From: Candidatus Bathyarchaeota archaeon
GTDB lineage: Archaea > Thermoproteota > Bathyarchaeia > TCS64
Direction of reading: 5' to 3'
Length of the DNA stretch: 17,298 nt
Assembly: GCA_026014515.1 (NCBI GenBank)
Contig: JAOZIG010000121.1
Location: 1-17,298 of the forward strand
The notes beneath the pieces were generated by a model. The model was not told the DNA's origin. It did no database searches and saw only the letters and a list, made by a program, of their open reading frames with translations. Position numbers and translations under genes: made by a program. Each line of letters begins with the position of its first letter. Position 1 is the first letter of the stretch. Below, piece after piece: positions 1 to 7,356 of this stretch.

Positions 1-258
1 GGCTCTTTTCTGGTCTCTCTGCTTGGTATGATTCCTTTGGCTGGTGTTTGGTATGTTTCTATTCAGCCGATCCTCGTGTTGGTTGTGGGTGGGATTGATG
101 ATCCGGGTGGTGTGATCGTTTTGGGCACTGGTACGGCTGCTGTTTTGGTGATTATGATGCTGGTGGGGTGTGGTTTCTATCTTATCTCATCTCTCTATGC
201 TTCGTTTAGACGGCGGAACAAGTTGAAGTCGGATGAATCTCCGCTTGTTAATGTTTAG
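1..258 (+). CDS. Membrane protein, C-terminal fragment (5' end outside window)
   Basis: The reading frame is open from the first base of the window, so the true start lies upstream and only the last 85 codons are present. The fragment is very hydrophobic: one membrane stretch at residues 1-20 and another at about 38-63 (from VIVLGTG to LISSLY). It ends in a basic, soluble tail with RRRNK, which suggests a cytoplasmic C-terminus. Coding is strongly G+T-biased, like the next gene. It lies 43 nt before a GT-C glycosyltransferase on the same strand, so a role in envelope or glycan assembly is possible, but that is inference from position only. The family is not recognised. Confidence 0.7.
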   Translation, partial: GSFLVSLLGMIPLAGVWYVSIQPILVLVVGGIDDPGGVIVLGTGTAAVLVIMMLVGCGFYLISSLYASFRRRNKLKSDESPLVNV

Positions 259-261
259 TTT

Positions 262-280
262 TAATTAACATATATAACTA
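262..280 (+). promoter_or_regulatory. Archaeal TATA-type promoter for the glycosyltransferase
   Basis: TATATAA at 271-277, preceded by AATTAAC, is centred about 28 nt before the ATG at 302. This is the spacing expected of an archaeal TATA box driving a leaderless or nearly leaderless mRNA. There is no Shine-Dalgarno before the ATG, which supports the leaderless reading. Confidence 0.5.
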
Positions 281-301
281 TCAACTTGTTCTGAATATAA
301 C

Positions 302-1786
302 ATGGGCAGAGTCGAGGATTATCTGAAAAGTCACATTATTCAGGTTATTATCCTCGTTGCACTGTTCTTCAGGTTGCTGGTCTACTGGTTGATTCCGGTT
401 GACTGGAACAGCGACAGTTATCATCACTGGTTGATTAGTTATCTGACGCTTCATATTGGGCTACGTGAGGGGCGTCTCTGGGATCTACTTGGCTGTGATT
501 ATTATTGGGGTATGATTCCTCACTTGGTTCAGGCTGGGTTGTTGTGGGTTTTCAGGTCTAGTAGTATTGAGTATATTCGTTTGTTCAATGTCTTGGTGGG
601 GTCGCTGAACGCTGTGTTGGTGTTTTTGGTGGCTCAGCGGTATTATGGTTGGGAGAACGCGGTCTGGAGTGGTGTTTGTTTTGCTGTTTTTCCTGTTTCT
701 TTGGTGTTTGACTCGATTGGTATGCAGGATACATTGGCTTTGATGTTTGTATTAGGTTCATTGTATTTTATGAGGACACGCTTTTTCTGGGGTGGGTTGT
801 TGCTTGGGTTGGCTTGTCATACGCGTGTAGAGTATACGTTGGTCTCATTGTTGGTATTGGGTGGCTTCGTTTTGCGTGAGCGTTTGTTTACTGATAGTCA
901 GCCGTATCTATTGGGGTGGTTTGTGGGGTGGGGTGTGCCATCGGTTCATATTTGGGTTCAGACGGGTAACCCTGTTTATCCGTTGTATTGGAGTTTGTAC
1001 AGTGTTTTTGGTGGGTATACTAGTAAGTTTAGGGGTTTGCCGTTTGTTGATGTGTTTTTTGGGTGGCTTGGTTCTCGGGTTGGTGTTTGGGGTGGTTCTT
1101 TGTTTGGGTGGTTGATTATTGGGTGTGGATTGGCTGGTTTGTTGTTGATTCCTTGGATGGCGTATAGGCGGTGGTTTAGGTATGAGCCTTTGCTTTATTG
1201 GGTTTCGTGTTTGATGGTGATGGCTCCATTGTTTTTGCCGTATTTTGGTGGAGAGAGGCGGTATTTGTTGATGATGATTAGGTTCTTGGTGCCTATTGTT
1301 GCGTTGGGTTTACCAGTTTTGTTTCATTTTGTGAGGCGGTTCCAATTTGGTTGGTGTCTACTGGTGGGTACTTTGGGAATATTTTTTTTGGGGTCTGTTT
1401 TTGTTGTGCCTCTTTATGGTGGGCTTCAGGGGACGGTTGTTGATGAGTTTGGTGTGGCGGATCGGGTTGCTGGGGTTTATGTTGGTGGTGTTGTGGTGTG
1501 TGATTTGCCGAGTACTGTGTATAGGTTGGTTGATGTTTATGGTGTTGAGCCTGATTGTTTGTTGAGTAACTTGTATGGTCCGCATTATTATGGGGTTGAT
1601 GATCCTTTGGAGTATCTTCGTTGGCTTAAGGATGAGGATGTTTCTGTTTGGTGTTATTTTGGTGATAGGGGTGATCCGGTTTGGAGTGCTGTGGAGGGTT
1701 ATTCGGGGGTTTTTTTGGTTGTTTGGGGTGAGCCTCGTGCTGGTGTTTATATCGTGGATCAGGTTGTGATTGATGATGTTTTATAA
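302..1786 (+). CDS. GT-C family membrane glycosyltransferase (PMT/ArnT-like)
   Basis: A 494-residue polytopic protein with roughly ten hydrophobic segments, the first at about residues 13-32. Right after it, in the first predicted external loop, comes an acidic cluster (D34, D38 in DWNSDSYHHW), where GT-C enzymes place the catalytic or metal-binding Asp. A second conserved-looking stretch is FDSIGMQDT (about 136-144), followed by short helices and a soluble tail from about residue 385. Enzymes of this fold move a sugar from a lipid-phosphate donor to protein or lipid on the outer face of the membrane. The acceptor here cannot be told. Coding is extremely G+T-rich, with Leu almost always TTG and Val GTT/GTG. 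Family-level assignment is fairly sure; substrate is unknown. Confidence 0.75.
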   Translation: MGRVEDYLKSHIIQVIILVALFFRLLVYWLIPVDWNSDSYHHWLISYLTLHIGLREGRLWDLLGCDYYWGMIPHLVQAGLLWVFRSSSIEYIRLFNVLVGSLNAVLVFLVAQRYYGWENAVWSGVCFAVFPVSLVFDSIGMQDTLALMFVLGSLYFMRTRFFWGGLLLGLACHTRVEYTLVSLLVLGGFVLRERLFTDSQPYLLGWFVGWGVPSVHIWVQTGNPVYPLYWSLYSVFGGYTSKFRGLPFVDVFFGWLGSRVGVWGGSLFGWLIIGCGLAGLLLIPWMAYRRWFRYEPLLYWVSCLMVMAPLFLPYFGGERRYLLMMIRFLVPIVALGLPVLFHFVRRFQFGWCLLVGTLGIFFLGSVFVVPLYGGLQGTVVDEFGVADRVAGVYVGGVVVCDLPSTVYRLVDVYGVEPDCLLSNLYGPHYYGVDDPLEYLRWLKDEDVSVWCYFGDRGDPVWSAVEGYSGVFLVVWGEPRAGVYIVDQVVIDDVL

Positions 1787-1813
1787 GCCTATTAGTCTCC
1801 TCTAGGGGCGTAG

Positions 1814-2968
1814 GTGGACGTTTTGTCGCGGTATCATGAGCTTGGTGTTGATGTTAAGAAGAAGGGTATCGAGAGCTTCAAGGGAGTAGTGGATAACCTG
1901 TATCCTGGTGCTTTCTGTGTTATTCAACGTGACCCAGCTTATCCTGATACTGGGTTAGTGGTTCATACTGACTCGGCTGGAAGTAAGCCCATTCAGGCTT
2001 ATATTGGGTACAAGGAGACTGGTGACGCACAGTGGTTCAGTGGCTTGGCTCAGGACGCCTTAGCGATGAACATCAATGATCTTGTTTGTGTGGCTGCTAC
2101 TCCTGTGTCTTTTGTTGATTACGTAGCCTTCAACACTTTATTGATTGATCGTGTTGAGATGTTAGCCGCATTATCAAAAGGATTTGGTAACTGTCTTGAT
2201 GTGTTGGAGTCCGAGAAGACGCCTGTATTGTTTGCTGGTGGCGAGACCGCTGATCTCCCAGACCTTTTACGGACTCTTGATGTCTGTGTGACCATGTTTG
2301 GCAGGGTGCCTTTTAGTAAGGTGGTTTCAGGTGAAACCATCAAGCCCGGTGACAAGATCATCGGTGTACGTAGCGGTGGAAAAATCAGGTATGAGAAAGG
2401 CATCAATAGTGGCATCATGAGTAACGGTCACACTTTAGCTCGTAGCTGTTTGATGAAGTCTGATTATGTTGAGAAGTATCCTGAGGTCAGTCATCCTGCT
2501 CGTGGGCGGTATACTGGGAGATACGAGTTCACAGACTATGTTGATATGCTTGGTTCTACTGTTGGTGAGGCTCTGTTGTGTCCTACTAGGTTGTTTTCTC
2601 CTATCGCGTTGAAGGTGTTGGAGAAGCATAGGGATGGTGTGCATGGTATGGTGCATAACACAGGTGGTGGTAACACCAAATGTCTGCGCCTCGGAAAAGG
2701 CATCAAATATGTGAAGAACATGCCAAAACATGACCCTATCTTCGATTTGATACAGCGGGAATCTGGTGTCGAGTGGCGTGAGATGTATCAAGACTTCAAT
2801 ATGGGTGTGGGTTTTGAGTTCATCGTTGACTCTGATGTGGCTGAGGATGTCTTGTCAGTGGTTGAGGGTTATGGTGTGGGTGCATCAGTCATCGGAGAAT
2901 GTAAGGAATCCAAAGCCGAGAACAGCTTGACAATAAACTCGTTACATGGAAAGTTTGAGTATAACTAG
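1814..2968 (+). CDS. purM: Phosphoribosylformylglycinamidine cyclo-ligase (AIR synthetase)
   Basis: PurM closes the imidazole ring of FGAM with ATP to give aminoimidazole ribonucleotide in de novo purine synthesis (cytosolic). The PurM/PurL ATP-grasp-like fold is visible from several motifs. These are GVDVKKKG near the N-terminus, HTDSAGSKP (about 51-59), a long DALAMNINDL segment (about 82-91), FAGGETADLPDL (about 139-150), VHNTGGGNTKCLRLG (about 280-294) and FNMGVGFEF (about 328-336). The length is normal for the family. The start drawn is GTG 1814, but TTG 1823 (protein starting MSRYHELGVD) is at least as likely: GGTG at 1813-1816 would then be its Shine-Dalgarno at 6 nt, and the shorter N-terminus matches PurM better. 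No other purine gene is beside it. Confidence 0.9.
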   Translation: MDVLSRYHELGVDVKKKGIESFKGVVDNLYPGAFCVIQRDPAYPDTGLVVHTDSAGSKPIQAYIGYKETGDAQWFSGLAQDALAMNINDLVCVAATPVSFVDYVAFNTLLIDRVEMLAALSKGFGNCLDVLESEKTPVLFAGGETADLPDLLRTLDVCVTMFGRVPFSKVVSGETIKPGDKIIGVRSGGKIRYEKGINSGIMSNGHTLARSCLMKSDYVEKYPEVSHPARGRYTGRYEFTDYVDMLGSTVGEALLCPTRLFSPIALKVLEKHRDGVHGMVHNTGGGNTKCLRLGKGIKYVKNMPKHDPIFDLIQRESGVEWREMYQDFNMGVGFEFIVDSDVAEDVLSVVEGYGVGASVIGECKESKAENSLTINSLHGKFEYN

Positions 2969-3010
2969 TTTATTCGAGTGTCAGTTATACGCGCTCATTT
3001 TCTTTGTCTA

Positions 3011-3634
3011 TTACGAGCCTACTAGGATATATTTTGAGTTTAATTCATCCCTGAACTGGGTGAATGTTGTGAAATGAATCGTATTAATGCCTTTTTTTTC
3101 CGCTGCTGCGATGTTTGTCTTTGAGTCATCTACAAAAAGGCACTCGTTTGGGGGTATTCCTAGTTTTTCTAATGTGTATTCGAAGATTCTTTGATCTGGT
3201 TTGATTAGACCTATCTCGCCCGAGAAGATTATTTCATCAAAATAATTCAACAAGCTATAATTGTCTCTGAGGTAGCATGCAAATTCTCTGGGCATATTTG
3301 ATATGATTGAAAGATTGTGTACCTTGTCTCTGTTTTCAATTATGAACCGGTTCATCGCTGGGTTTTCTATTGTCCAGCTTTGAAGATCCATGGTTATCAG
3401 TGTTTGAAGATTGATTTTATCGTACTGAACTCCTAAATTGTCAAAGATTTTTATCCAGTATTCCTCTGCTGATAGCTTTCCGATGTCAAAATCTGGACGA
3501 AACTGATAGTAGAATTCCTTGAGCTTGTCTGGTTTTTGGGCCAGTATCTGGTATACTTTGTCGTAGAACTCTTGTTTCTGTGGATATGAAATAACTCCGC
3601 CATAGTCGAGAATCAGAGAACGGATATCAATCAT
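3011..3634 (-). CDS. HAD-superfamily hydrolase (subfamily IA-like)
   Basis: A 207-residue haloacid dehalogenase-type phosphatase. Motif I is LILDYGGV with nucleophile D10. The second Asp of the usual DxD is replaced by Gly, as in the D-x-G-G-V variant found in YihX-like and related members. Motif II is S112 (ISNMP), motif III K145 (IKPDQRIFE) and motif IV the DD pair D169/D170 (FVDDSKTN). Residues about 15-90 form the helical cap typical of subfamily I. It probably hydrolyses a small phosphorylated metabolite; the substrate cannot be predicted. The gene is somewhat richer in A/T than its neighbours, converges on purM with a 42-nt gap, and is divergent from the methyltransferase gene. Confidence 0.85.
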   Translation of the reverse strand: MIDIRSLILDYGGVISYPQKQEFYDKVYQILAQKPDKLKEFYYQFRPDFDIGKLSAEEYWIKIFDNLGVQYDKINLQTLITMDLQSWTIENPAMNRFIIENRDKVHNLSIISNMPREFACYLRDNYSLLNYFDEIIFSGEIGLIKPDQRIFEYTLEKLGIPPNECLFVDDSKTNIAAAEKKGINTIHFTTFTQFRDELNSKYILVGS

Positions 3635-3652
3635 GGTTTACAGATAATACGG

Positions 3653-3665
3653 TATAGAAATAAAA
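3653..3665 (-). promoter_or_regulatory. TATA-type promoter for the HAD hydrolase
   Basis: Read on the minus strand this is TTTTATTTCTATA, centred about 25 nt before the ATG at 3634, which fits a leaderless archaeal transcript. Immediately upstream on that strand lies GGGACTGGTTT, the reverse complement of a motif seen again at 14714-14724. Confidence 0.4.
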
Positions 3666-3739
3666 CCAGTCCCTTTCCATATATGCGATTCTGGAATTGG
3701 TAGAGAAACAGTTAACCTAAAACAAGCCTATTATTCTTC

Positions 3740-4462
3740 ATGAAGCCAGAGACCATCGAGAACAGGTGGGACATACTCTATAGAGACTATCCTGAAGTGT
3801 ATGACGCTTTTGCGTCAGTTCCATATGAGCCAAAAATGGTGGATATTCTTCAAGAAAAGTTCAATTTTAAGGGGAAAATCGTCGCTGATATTGGCTCAGG
3901 TTCAGGGCAGTCAACAATGGGCATAGCCAAGTACGCTGAACACGTTATAGGCTTGGAGCCAGAAGCGGCTATGCGTGCAGAGGCTGAGAAAAACACTGTT
4001 GAGGCTGGGTTGAAGAACATCAGTTACATTGATGGAAAAGCAGAGGAAATGCCCCTTGAAGATAACTCGGTTGATATGGTTGTGGCTTTAACTGCGACAA
4101 TGTATCCACCAGAGGACGTGATTCCTGTATTTGTTAAGGAGTCTAAGCGGGTTGTGAGACCGGGTGGTGTTGTGGTTTCAGTTGATGTTGCTCCGGGTTG
4201 GTATGGTGGGGAGCTTGCTGGGGTGATTGATGATCCGGGTGCTGATGATGACCTACAGATGAAGCATCAGATATTCGTTGAAGAAAACGGATTCAGATAC
4301 CTTGATGTCATCCAGACCAGCTATTATGGCACTACTGAGAAGATGCTTGAGACTTATGGGTTCATCTTTGGCAAGAAGGCTATCGAGTACATCAAGGAAC
4401 ACAAGTTATCACAGGTGCAGTGGAAGTTCAGAGCCTACTATATGGCTTCAGAAACCGTTTAA
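3740..4462 (+). CDS. Class I SAM-dependent methyltransferase
   Basis: A 240-residue Rossmann-fold methyltransferase of the Methyltransf_11/25 type. Motif I is VADIGSGSGQ (48-57), which binds the methionine part of SAM. The acidic residue closing strand 2 is E73 (GLEP), D99 lies in IDGKAEEMPL, and the post-motif RVVRPGGVVV is at 137-146. The acceptor is unknown; the soluble, cofactor-first layout is common to small-molecule and quinone-type methyltransferases. The next gene, a GNAT acetyltransferase, follows after 23 nt in the same direction and may be co-transcribed. Base usage changes inside the gene: the stretch around 4075-4245 is strongly G+T-rich while the 3' part is not. Confidence 0.85.
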   Translation: MKPETIENRWDILYRDYPEVYDAFASVPYEPKMVDILQEKFNFKGKIVADIGSGSGQSTMGIAKYAEHVIGLEPEAAMRAEAEKNTVEAGLKNISYIDGKAEEMPLEDNSVDMVVALTATMYPPEDVIPVFVKESKRVVRPGGVVVSVDVAPGWYGGELAGVIDDPGADDDLQMKHQIFVEENGFRYLDVIQTSYYGTTEKMLETYGFIFGKKAIEYIKEHKLSQVQWKFRAYYMASETV

Positions 4463-4485
4463 TCAAATCTAATCAACCTTAACTT

Positions 4486-4986
4486 ATGAGCATCAATATA
4501 CTTCACGCTGACCCAGAACGAGACTCAGAACCCATCAGTAATCTCATTAACATCTGTATAACTGAGAAACGAACCGTACTATCATCATACACTCCTGAAG
4601 GGGAGAAACGGTATCTAGAAGACTTGGGTGATCGTGAAGCAGTTTTCGTCGCATACATTGATGATCAGTTCGCTGGGTTCGCTGGTATGTCTCCTCGTTG
4701 GCCTTACTCGGATAAGCTCCTGCACTGTGGTGAGGGTGGTACATGGGTGATGCCTGAGTTCCGTGGAAGAGGCATTGGTAGAGCCTTATGGGATCAGGGT
4801 GTTTTTCCATGGTGTAAGAAGGTCGGTTTGACTCGTCTTGGGGCGACTGTGATGGCTCATAATCTTGGCTCGATTGCCTTCTATGAGAAACTTGGTTTCC
4901 ATATCAATGGTTATCATAGAAAAATGGTGAAATGGGGCGACGAATATCTCGATTCAGTGGAAATAGAATTAAATTATTATCCTTAA
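4486..4986 (+). CDS. GNAT-family N-acetyltransferase (phosphinothricin acetyltransferase-like)
   Basis: A 166-residue GNAT protein. Acetyl-CoA binding motif A is RGRGIG (93-98) in MPEFRGRGIGRALWD, and motif B ends in IAFYEKLGF (130-138), followed by a last strand. The N-terminal portion (residue 38 onward, PEGEKRYLEDL) resembles the PAT/YncA branch, which acetylates small amines, methionine analogues or protein N-termini; the real acceptor is unknown. It is 23 nt downstream of the methyltransferase gene with no clear Shine-Dalgarno. Codon style flips within the gene, A+C-leaning before about 4660 and G+T-rich from about 4720 to 4890. Confidence 0.85.
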   Translation: MSINILHADPERDSEPISNLINICITEKRTVLSSYTPEGEKRYLEDLGDREAVFVAYIDDQFAGFAGMSPRWPYSDKLLHCGEGGTWVMPEFRGRGIGRALWDQGVFPWCKKVGLTRLGATVMAHNLGSIAFYEKLGFHINGYHRKMVKWGDEYLDSVEIELNYYP

Positions 4987-4998
4987 AAATAGAGAAAG

Positions 4999-5007
4999 AT
5001 TAAATTT
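4999..5007 (+). promoter_or_regulatory. Possible TATA box for the AT-rich membrane gene
   Basis: AAAG at 4995-4998 followed by ATTAAATTT lies about 25 nt before the ATG at 5028, the position expected of a BRE/TATA pair for a leaderless mRNA. The surroundings are AT-rich, so chance matches are easy. Confidence 0.3.
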
Positions 5008-5027
5008 CAATTAAATATGTATATGGT

Positions 5028-5840
5028 ATGGCAGATAGGTCTTTTTTTGATGTAAGATATACTTTGCCTGGATATACGTTTATTATTTTTTTAACTTTTA
5101 CATTAAGTGGCTTTCCCTATGAAGATACAATTACAAATATAGTAACTTTGGCAATTTCAGGGGCTCCTATTGGATTTTTAATTTCTCAATTATGGTATTT
5201 CTTATTATATCAATCATGTTGGCAAGGATCATATGGGAGAAAGGATAATCCAAGAGTCTATATGCGATATCTTCATCAAAAATTAGGTGTTTCAAAAAGA
5301 TATGATCCTTCAAGTACTGTTTTAGATTATTTATACCACCTGTGTAAAAATGAAACATTAAAAGGACACGTAGATCGACGTTGGGATCTGTATAATATAA
5401 TGGGTTCATCATTTATTGCTGTATTATTAGGTCTTTTAGTTGGACATCTTTGGATGTGTGATCCAGAATCTATAATTAAACATGATTTTTCAGTAATTAT
5501 TAGTAATATCAATTTCCCTGTTCTTTTACTTGGATACATAACCCTCTGTTTATTCAAAGGTGGAATGGAAAAAGTTGTAGCTGAACATGATCATATGACA
5601 CTTACAATCCTTCAGAATGTAATTGAAAATAAGGAATTTGAAAATACTGTATTTTTTGAAGGCTATTTTGATACCTCTAAGGATAATAAATATGTAAATT
5701 CAAACATATGCAGTATACTTATTTCAATATCTAGTTATCTAGGTTTTACTAAAAAATCATTCAAATCAGAAATGGAATACGATTTAACAAATACAAAATC
5801 AATTAAAAAATTAATTGAAGAATCAGAACAAAAGAAATAA
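5028..5840 (+). CDS. AT-rich predicted four-helix membrane protein, unknown function
   Basis: I do not recognise this 270-residue protein. Four hydrophobic stretches are visible at about residues 12-28, 37-60, 124-143 and 157-176. A soluble loop of about 60 residues between helices 2 and 3 contains basic residues and the eye-catching RRWDLYNIMGSS (117-128). The hydrophilic C-terminal third is rich in Lys, Glu and Asn and may be cytoplasmic. Base composition is clearly lower in G+C than its neighbours. Leu is often TTA and Lys AAA, and it lacks the alternating G+T/A+C blocks of the rest of the window. This points to recent acquisition. It is flanked by a GNAT gene and, convergently, by hsp20; no integrase or transposase is nearby. 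Confidence 0.75.
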   Translation: MADRSFFDVRYTLPGYTFIIFLTFTLSGFPYEDTITNIVTLAISGAPIGFLISQLWYFLLYQSCWQGSYGRKDNPRVYMRYLHQKLGVSKRYDPSSTVLDYLYHLCKNETLKGHVDRRWDLYNIMGSSFIAVLLGLLVGHLWMCDPESIIKHDFSVIISNINFPVLLLGYITLCLFKGGMEKVVAEHDHMTLTILQNVIENKEFENTVFFEGYFDTSKDNKYVNSNICSILISISSYLGFTKKSFKSEMEYDLTNTKSIKKLIEESEQKK

Positions 5841-5889
5841 TTTGAGTGGCCTCAGTGTAACTCTGATTCATCATTTGATCAATCTAATG

Positions 5890-5913
5890 CCTTCACATCA
5901 TCGGCCATGAAGG
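5890..5913. repeat. Small inverted repeat in the convergent intergenic gap
   Basis: CCTTCA (5890-5895) and TGAAGG (5908-5913) form a 6-bp stem with a 12-nt loop, between the stop codons of the AT-rich gene and hsp20. The 8-mer AAGGTATC occurs at 5910-5917 and again at 5934-5941. There is no T-run, so it is not a classical terminator. The repeats could be the scar of an insertion or simply chance. Confidence 0.3.
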
Positions 5914-5942
5914 TATCAGAGCAGGGTTTGTTAAAGGTATCC

Positions 5943-6527
5943 CTACTCAATACTGATGGGAGTGCCCTCATCCATACTGCTCTTCTTCCGGAAACTAACC
6001 TCAAGAACACCGTTACGATAACTAGACTTCGCTGACTTACGGTCAATCTCAACATCAAACTCTAGCTCCTTATAGTACTGACGTTTAGGGTTATCCACGT
6101 TAATCGTCAAACCACTAGGCGTAGCCAGTAGCTTGATGTCGCTCTTCTCGACACCCGGTAACTCAGCCAAGACCTTGATACCCTCATTGTCCTCAATTAC
6201 ATCCACCAAGGGCTCACGTTTACCCTGTAATCCTAGTGGCCTCTCATCTGAGTCTAGTCCGGGTTTCATGTTTCCGAACTCCCTGATCACTGGCTTACCG
6301 TCTGGTCCAATCTTCACACTGTACCCGTAGACGAATGGACCGTATTCTCTGCGTGTTGAGCCGTCTGGTGCCATTATCTCGCGTCTCATCTCGTCTGGCA
6401 CATTCTCCTCCATCTCGCGGATCATGTCAGCCATCTCCTTCTCCATCTCCCGCATCATGCGGTCAAACTCTCCAAAGAAGCTGTCACGTCTACCAAACCG
6501 TTTAAACCATTCATCCCAGAAAGACAT
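5943..6527 (-). CDS. Small heat shock protein (Hsp20/alpha-crystallin family)
   Basis: An ATP-independent holdase chaperone that forms large oligomers and keeps unfolding proteins soluble. The alpha-crystallin domain spans about residues 105-182: PLVDVIEDNEG, AELPGVEKSDIKL, and the closing strand NGVLEVSF (172-179). The C-terminal I-x-I anchor that joins dimers into oligomers is ISI at 191-193. The long N-terminal arm is Met- and Glu-rich (22-41), followed by a Gly/Pro-containing linker to about 104. At 194 residues it is longer than minimal archaeal Hsp20 because of this arm. The ATG at 6527 is supported by GGTGA (6534-6538) read on the minus strand at 7 nt. Upstream there is a TATA element and a palindrome in operator position. 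Confidence 0.92.
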   Translation of the reverse strand: MSFWDEWFKRFGRRDSFFGEFDRMMREMEKEMADMIREMEENVPDEMRREIMAPDGSTRREYGPFVYGYSVKIGPDGKPVIREFGNMKPGLDSDERPLGLQGKREPLVDVIEDNEGIKVLAELPGVEKSDIKLLATPSGLTINVDNPKRQYYKELEFDVEIDRKSAKSSYRNGVLEVSFRKKSSMDEGTPISIE

Positions 6528-6533
6528 CGTTTT

Positions 6534-6568
6534 TCACCGAATCGATCAATCGAAAAATCTGGTATAAA
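6534..6568 (-). promoter_or_regulatory. hsp20 promoter with candidate operator palindrome
   Basis: On the minus strand TTTATA (6568-6563) is followed by the inverted repeat TCGAT-CA-ATCGA (6542-6553) and then GGTGA (6534-6538) before the ATG at 6527. The palindrome falls between the TATA box and the expected transcription start, so a bound protein there would block RNA polymerase. That is the usual arrangement for an archaeal heat-shock repressor. The palindrome is seen directly; its role is inferred. Confidence 0.45.
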
Positions 6569-6572
6569 TGTT

Positions 6573-6613
6573 ATTGAATTATACTAACTATTTTGACATT
6601 TTATTTATTCAAT
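6573..6613. repeat. Widely spaced inverted repeat upstream of vapBC
   Basis: ATTGAAT (6573-6579) and ATTCAAT (6607-6613) are 7-bp perfect inverted copies with centres 34 bp apart, about three helical turns. They lie between hsp20 and the antitoxin gene. AbrB-type antitoxins commonly autorepress by binding paired half-sites near their own promoter, so these could be the operator. The region is AT-rich, which weakens the case. Confidence 0.25.
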
Positions 6614-6672
6614 GGTAATTATTATGAAAAATGCCAATATGGTTAAATAATGTCGTTGTTTTGTGATAAATA

Positions 6673-6918
6673 ATGACTAATACGGTTGAGATGGGTAAAT
6701 CCGGTAGAATTGTTCTCCCCAAAGAGACCAGAGAAAAATACAATCTAGGACAGAAAACTAAATTCATCATCCGGGAAGGAAAAGGCGAGATTACGTTGAT
6801 CCCACTTCAGAAACATGATAATCCTACCGAGAAATTATGCGGAATACTAACCGTAGAAGAGCCCATCGACGACCCTAAAGCTGAGGCAAGAAGATACATC
6901 CGAAAGAAGCTTGAATAA
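6673..6918 (+). CDS. vapB: AbrB/SpoVT-type antitoxin (VapB-like)
   Basis: An 81-residue protein whose residues about 3-48 form a swapped-hairpin AbrB/MazE domain: VEMGKSGRIVLPKETREKY, then LGQKTKFIIREGKGEITLIPL. The tail (49-81) is acidic then basic and should wrap the partner toxin. It neutralises the PIN toxin encoded next door and probably represses the operon. The ATG at 6673 has a GTGAT Shine-Dalgarno at 6663-6667. Its stop codon is separated by a single base from the toxin ATG at 6920, so translation is coupled. Confidence 0.85.
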   Translation: MTNTVEMGKSGRIVLPKETREKYNLGQKTKFIIREGKGEITLIPLQKHDNPTEKLCGILTVEEPIDDPKAEARRYIRKKLE

Positions 6919-6919
6919 G

Positions 6920-7321
6920 ATGACTCGTTTCATAGACACAAACATCTTCCTTTACGCAATGTCTTCTCACCCAGAATTTGTTTCAACGGCACGAAGTATA
7001 CTCAAACGAGTTGAAAAAGGCGAACCTGCATCAACAAGCATTATGGTGTTAAGCGAGATTGCTTGGGTGTTTGAGGCTCGCGGTCAACAGTCACGTATCC
7101 AAGAGGCATATGAACTGATCTTAAGCTACGAAAACCTGTCAATACTAGAAGCTACCACTGATGACTTGATAGTAGCATCAGTTTATGTGAACAAACATAA
7201 CATCGATTTCAACGACGCAGTAAATCTATCAATAATGAAACGTGAGGGAATAAACGAAATCTACTCAAACGATAAGAAGCATTTGGGAAACATCCCTGAG
7301 ATCATGATATTTTTTGAGTAA
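6920..7321 (+). CDS. vapC: PIN-domain ribonuclease toxin (VapC-like)
   Basis: A 133-residue PIN domain filling the whole protein. The metal-binding acidic residues of the active site are D6 (RFIDTNIFLY), E46 (LSEIAWV), D99 (FNDAVNLSI) and D118 (SNDKKH). VapC toxins are Mg-dependent endoribonucleases that cut tRNA or rRNA when the antitoxin is degraded; the target here is unknown. I take ATG 6920 as start because PIN proteins begin just before the first Asp. TTG 6911 in the same frame would add three residues and overlap vapB. The acidic set is intact, so the toxin looks active. The pair sits between hsp20 and thiI with no mobile genes around. Confidence 0.85.
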   Translation: MTRFIDTNIFLYAMSSHPEFVSTARSILKRVEKGEPASTSIMVLSEIAWVFEARGQQSRIQEAYELILSYENLSILEATTDDLIVASVYVNKHNIDFNDAVNLSIMKREGINEIYSNDKKHLGNIPEIMIFFE

Positions 7322-7356
7322 CTGGTAAAAGGAGGCACATCTGAGTAGATATTACT

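Noticed and set aside
1358..1585. Antisense open frame in the G+T-rich glycosyltransferase gene.
   Set aside because: Its opposite strand is A+C-rich and so poor in stops. The translation is low-complexity Thr/Ile/Asn/His.
5890..5913. Intrinsic terminator between the AT-rich gene and hsp20.
   Set aside because: The stem is only 6 bp with a 12-nt loop and no T-run on either strand.
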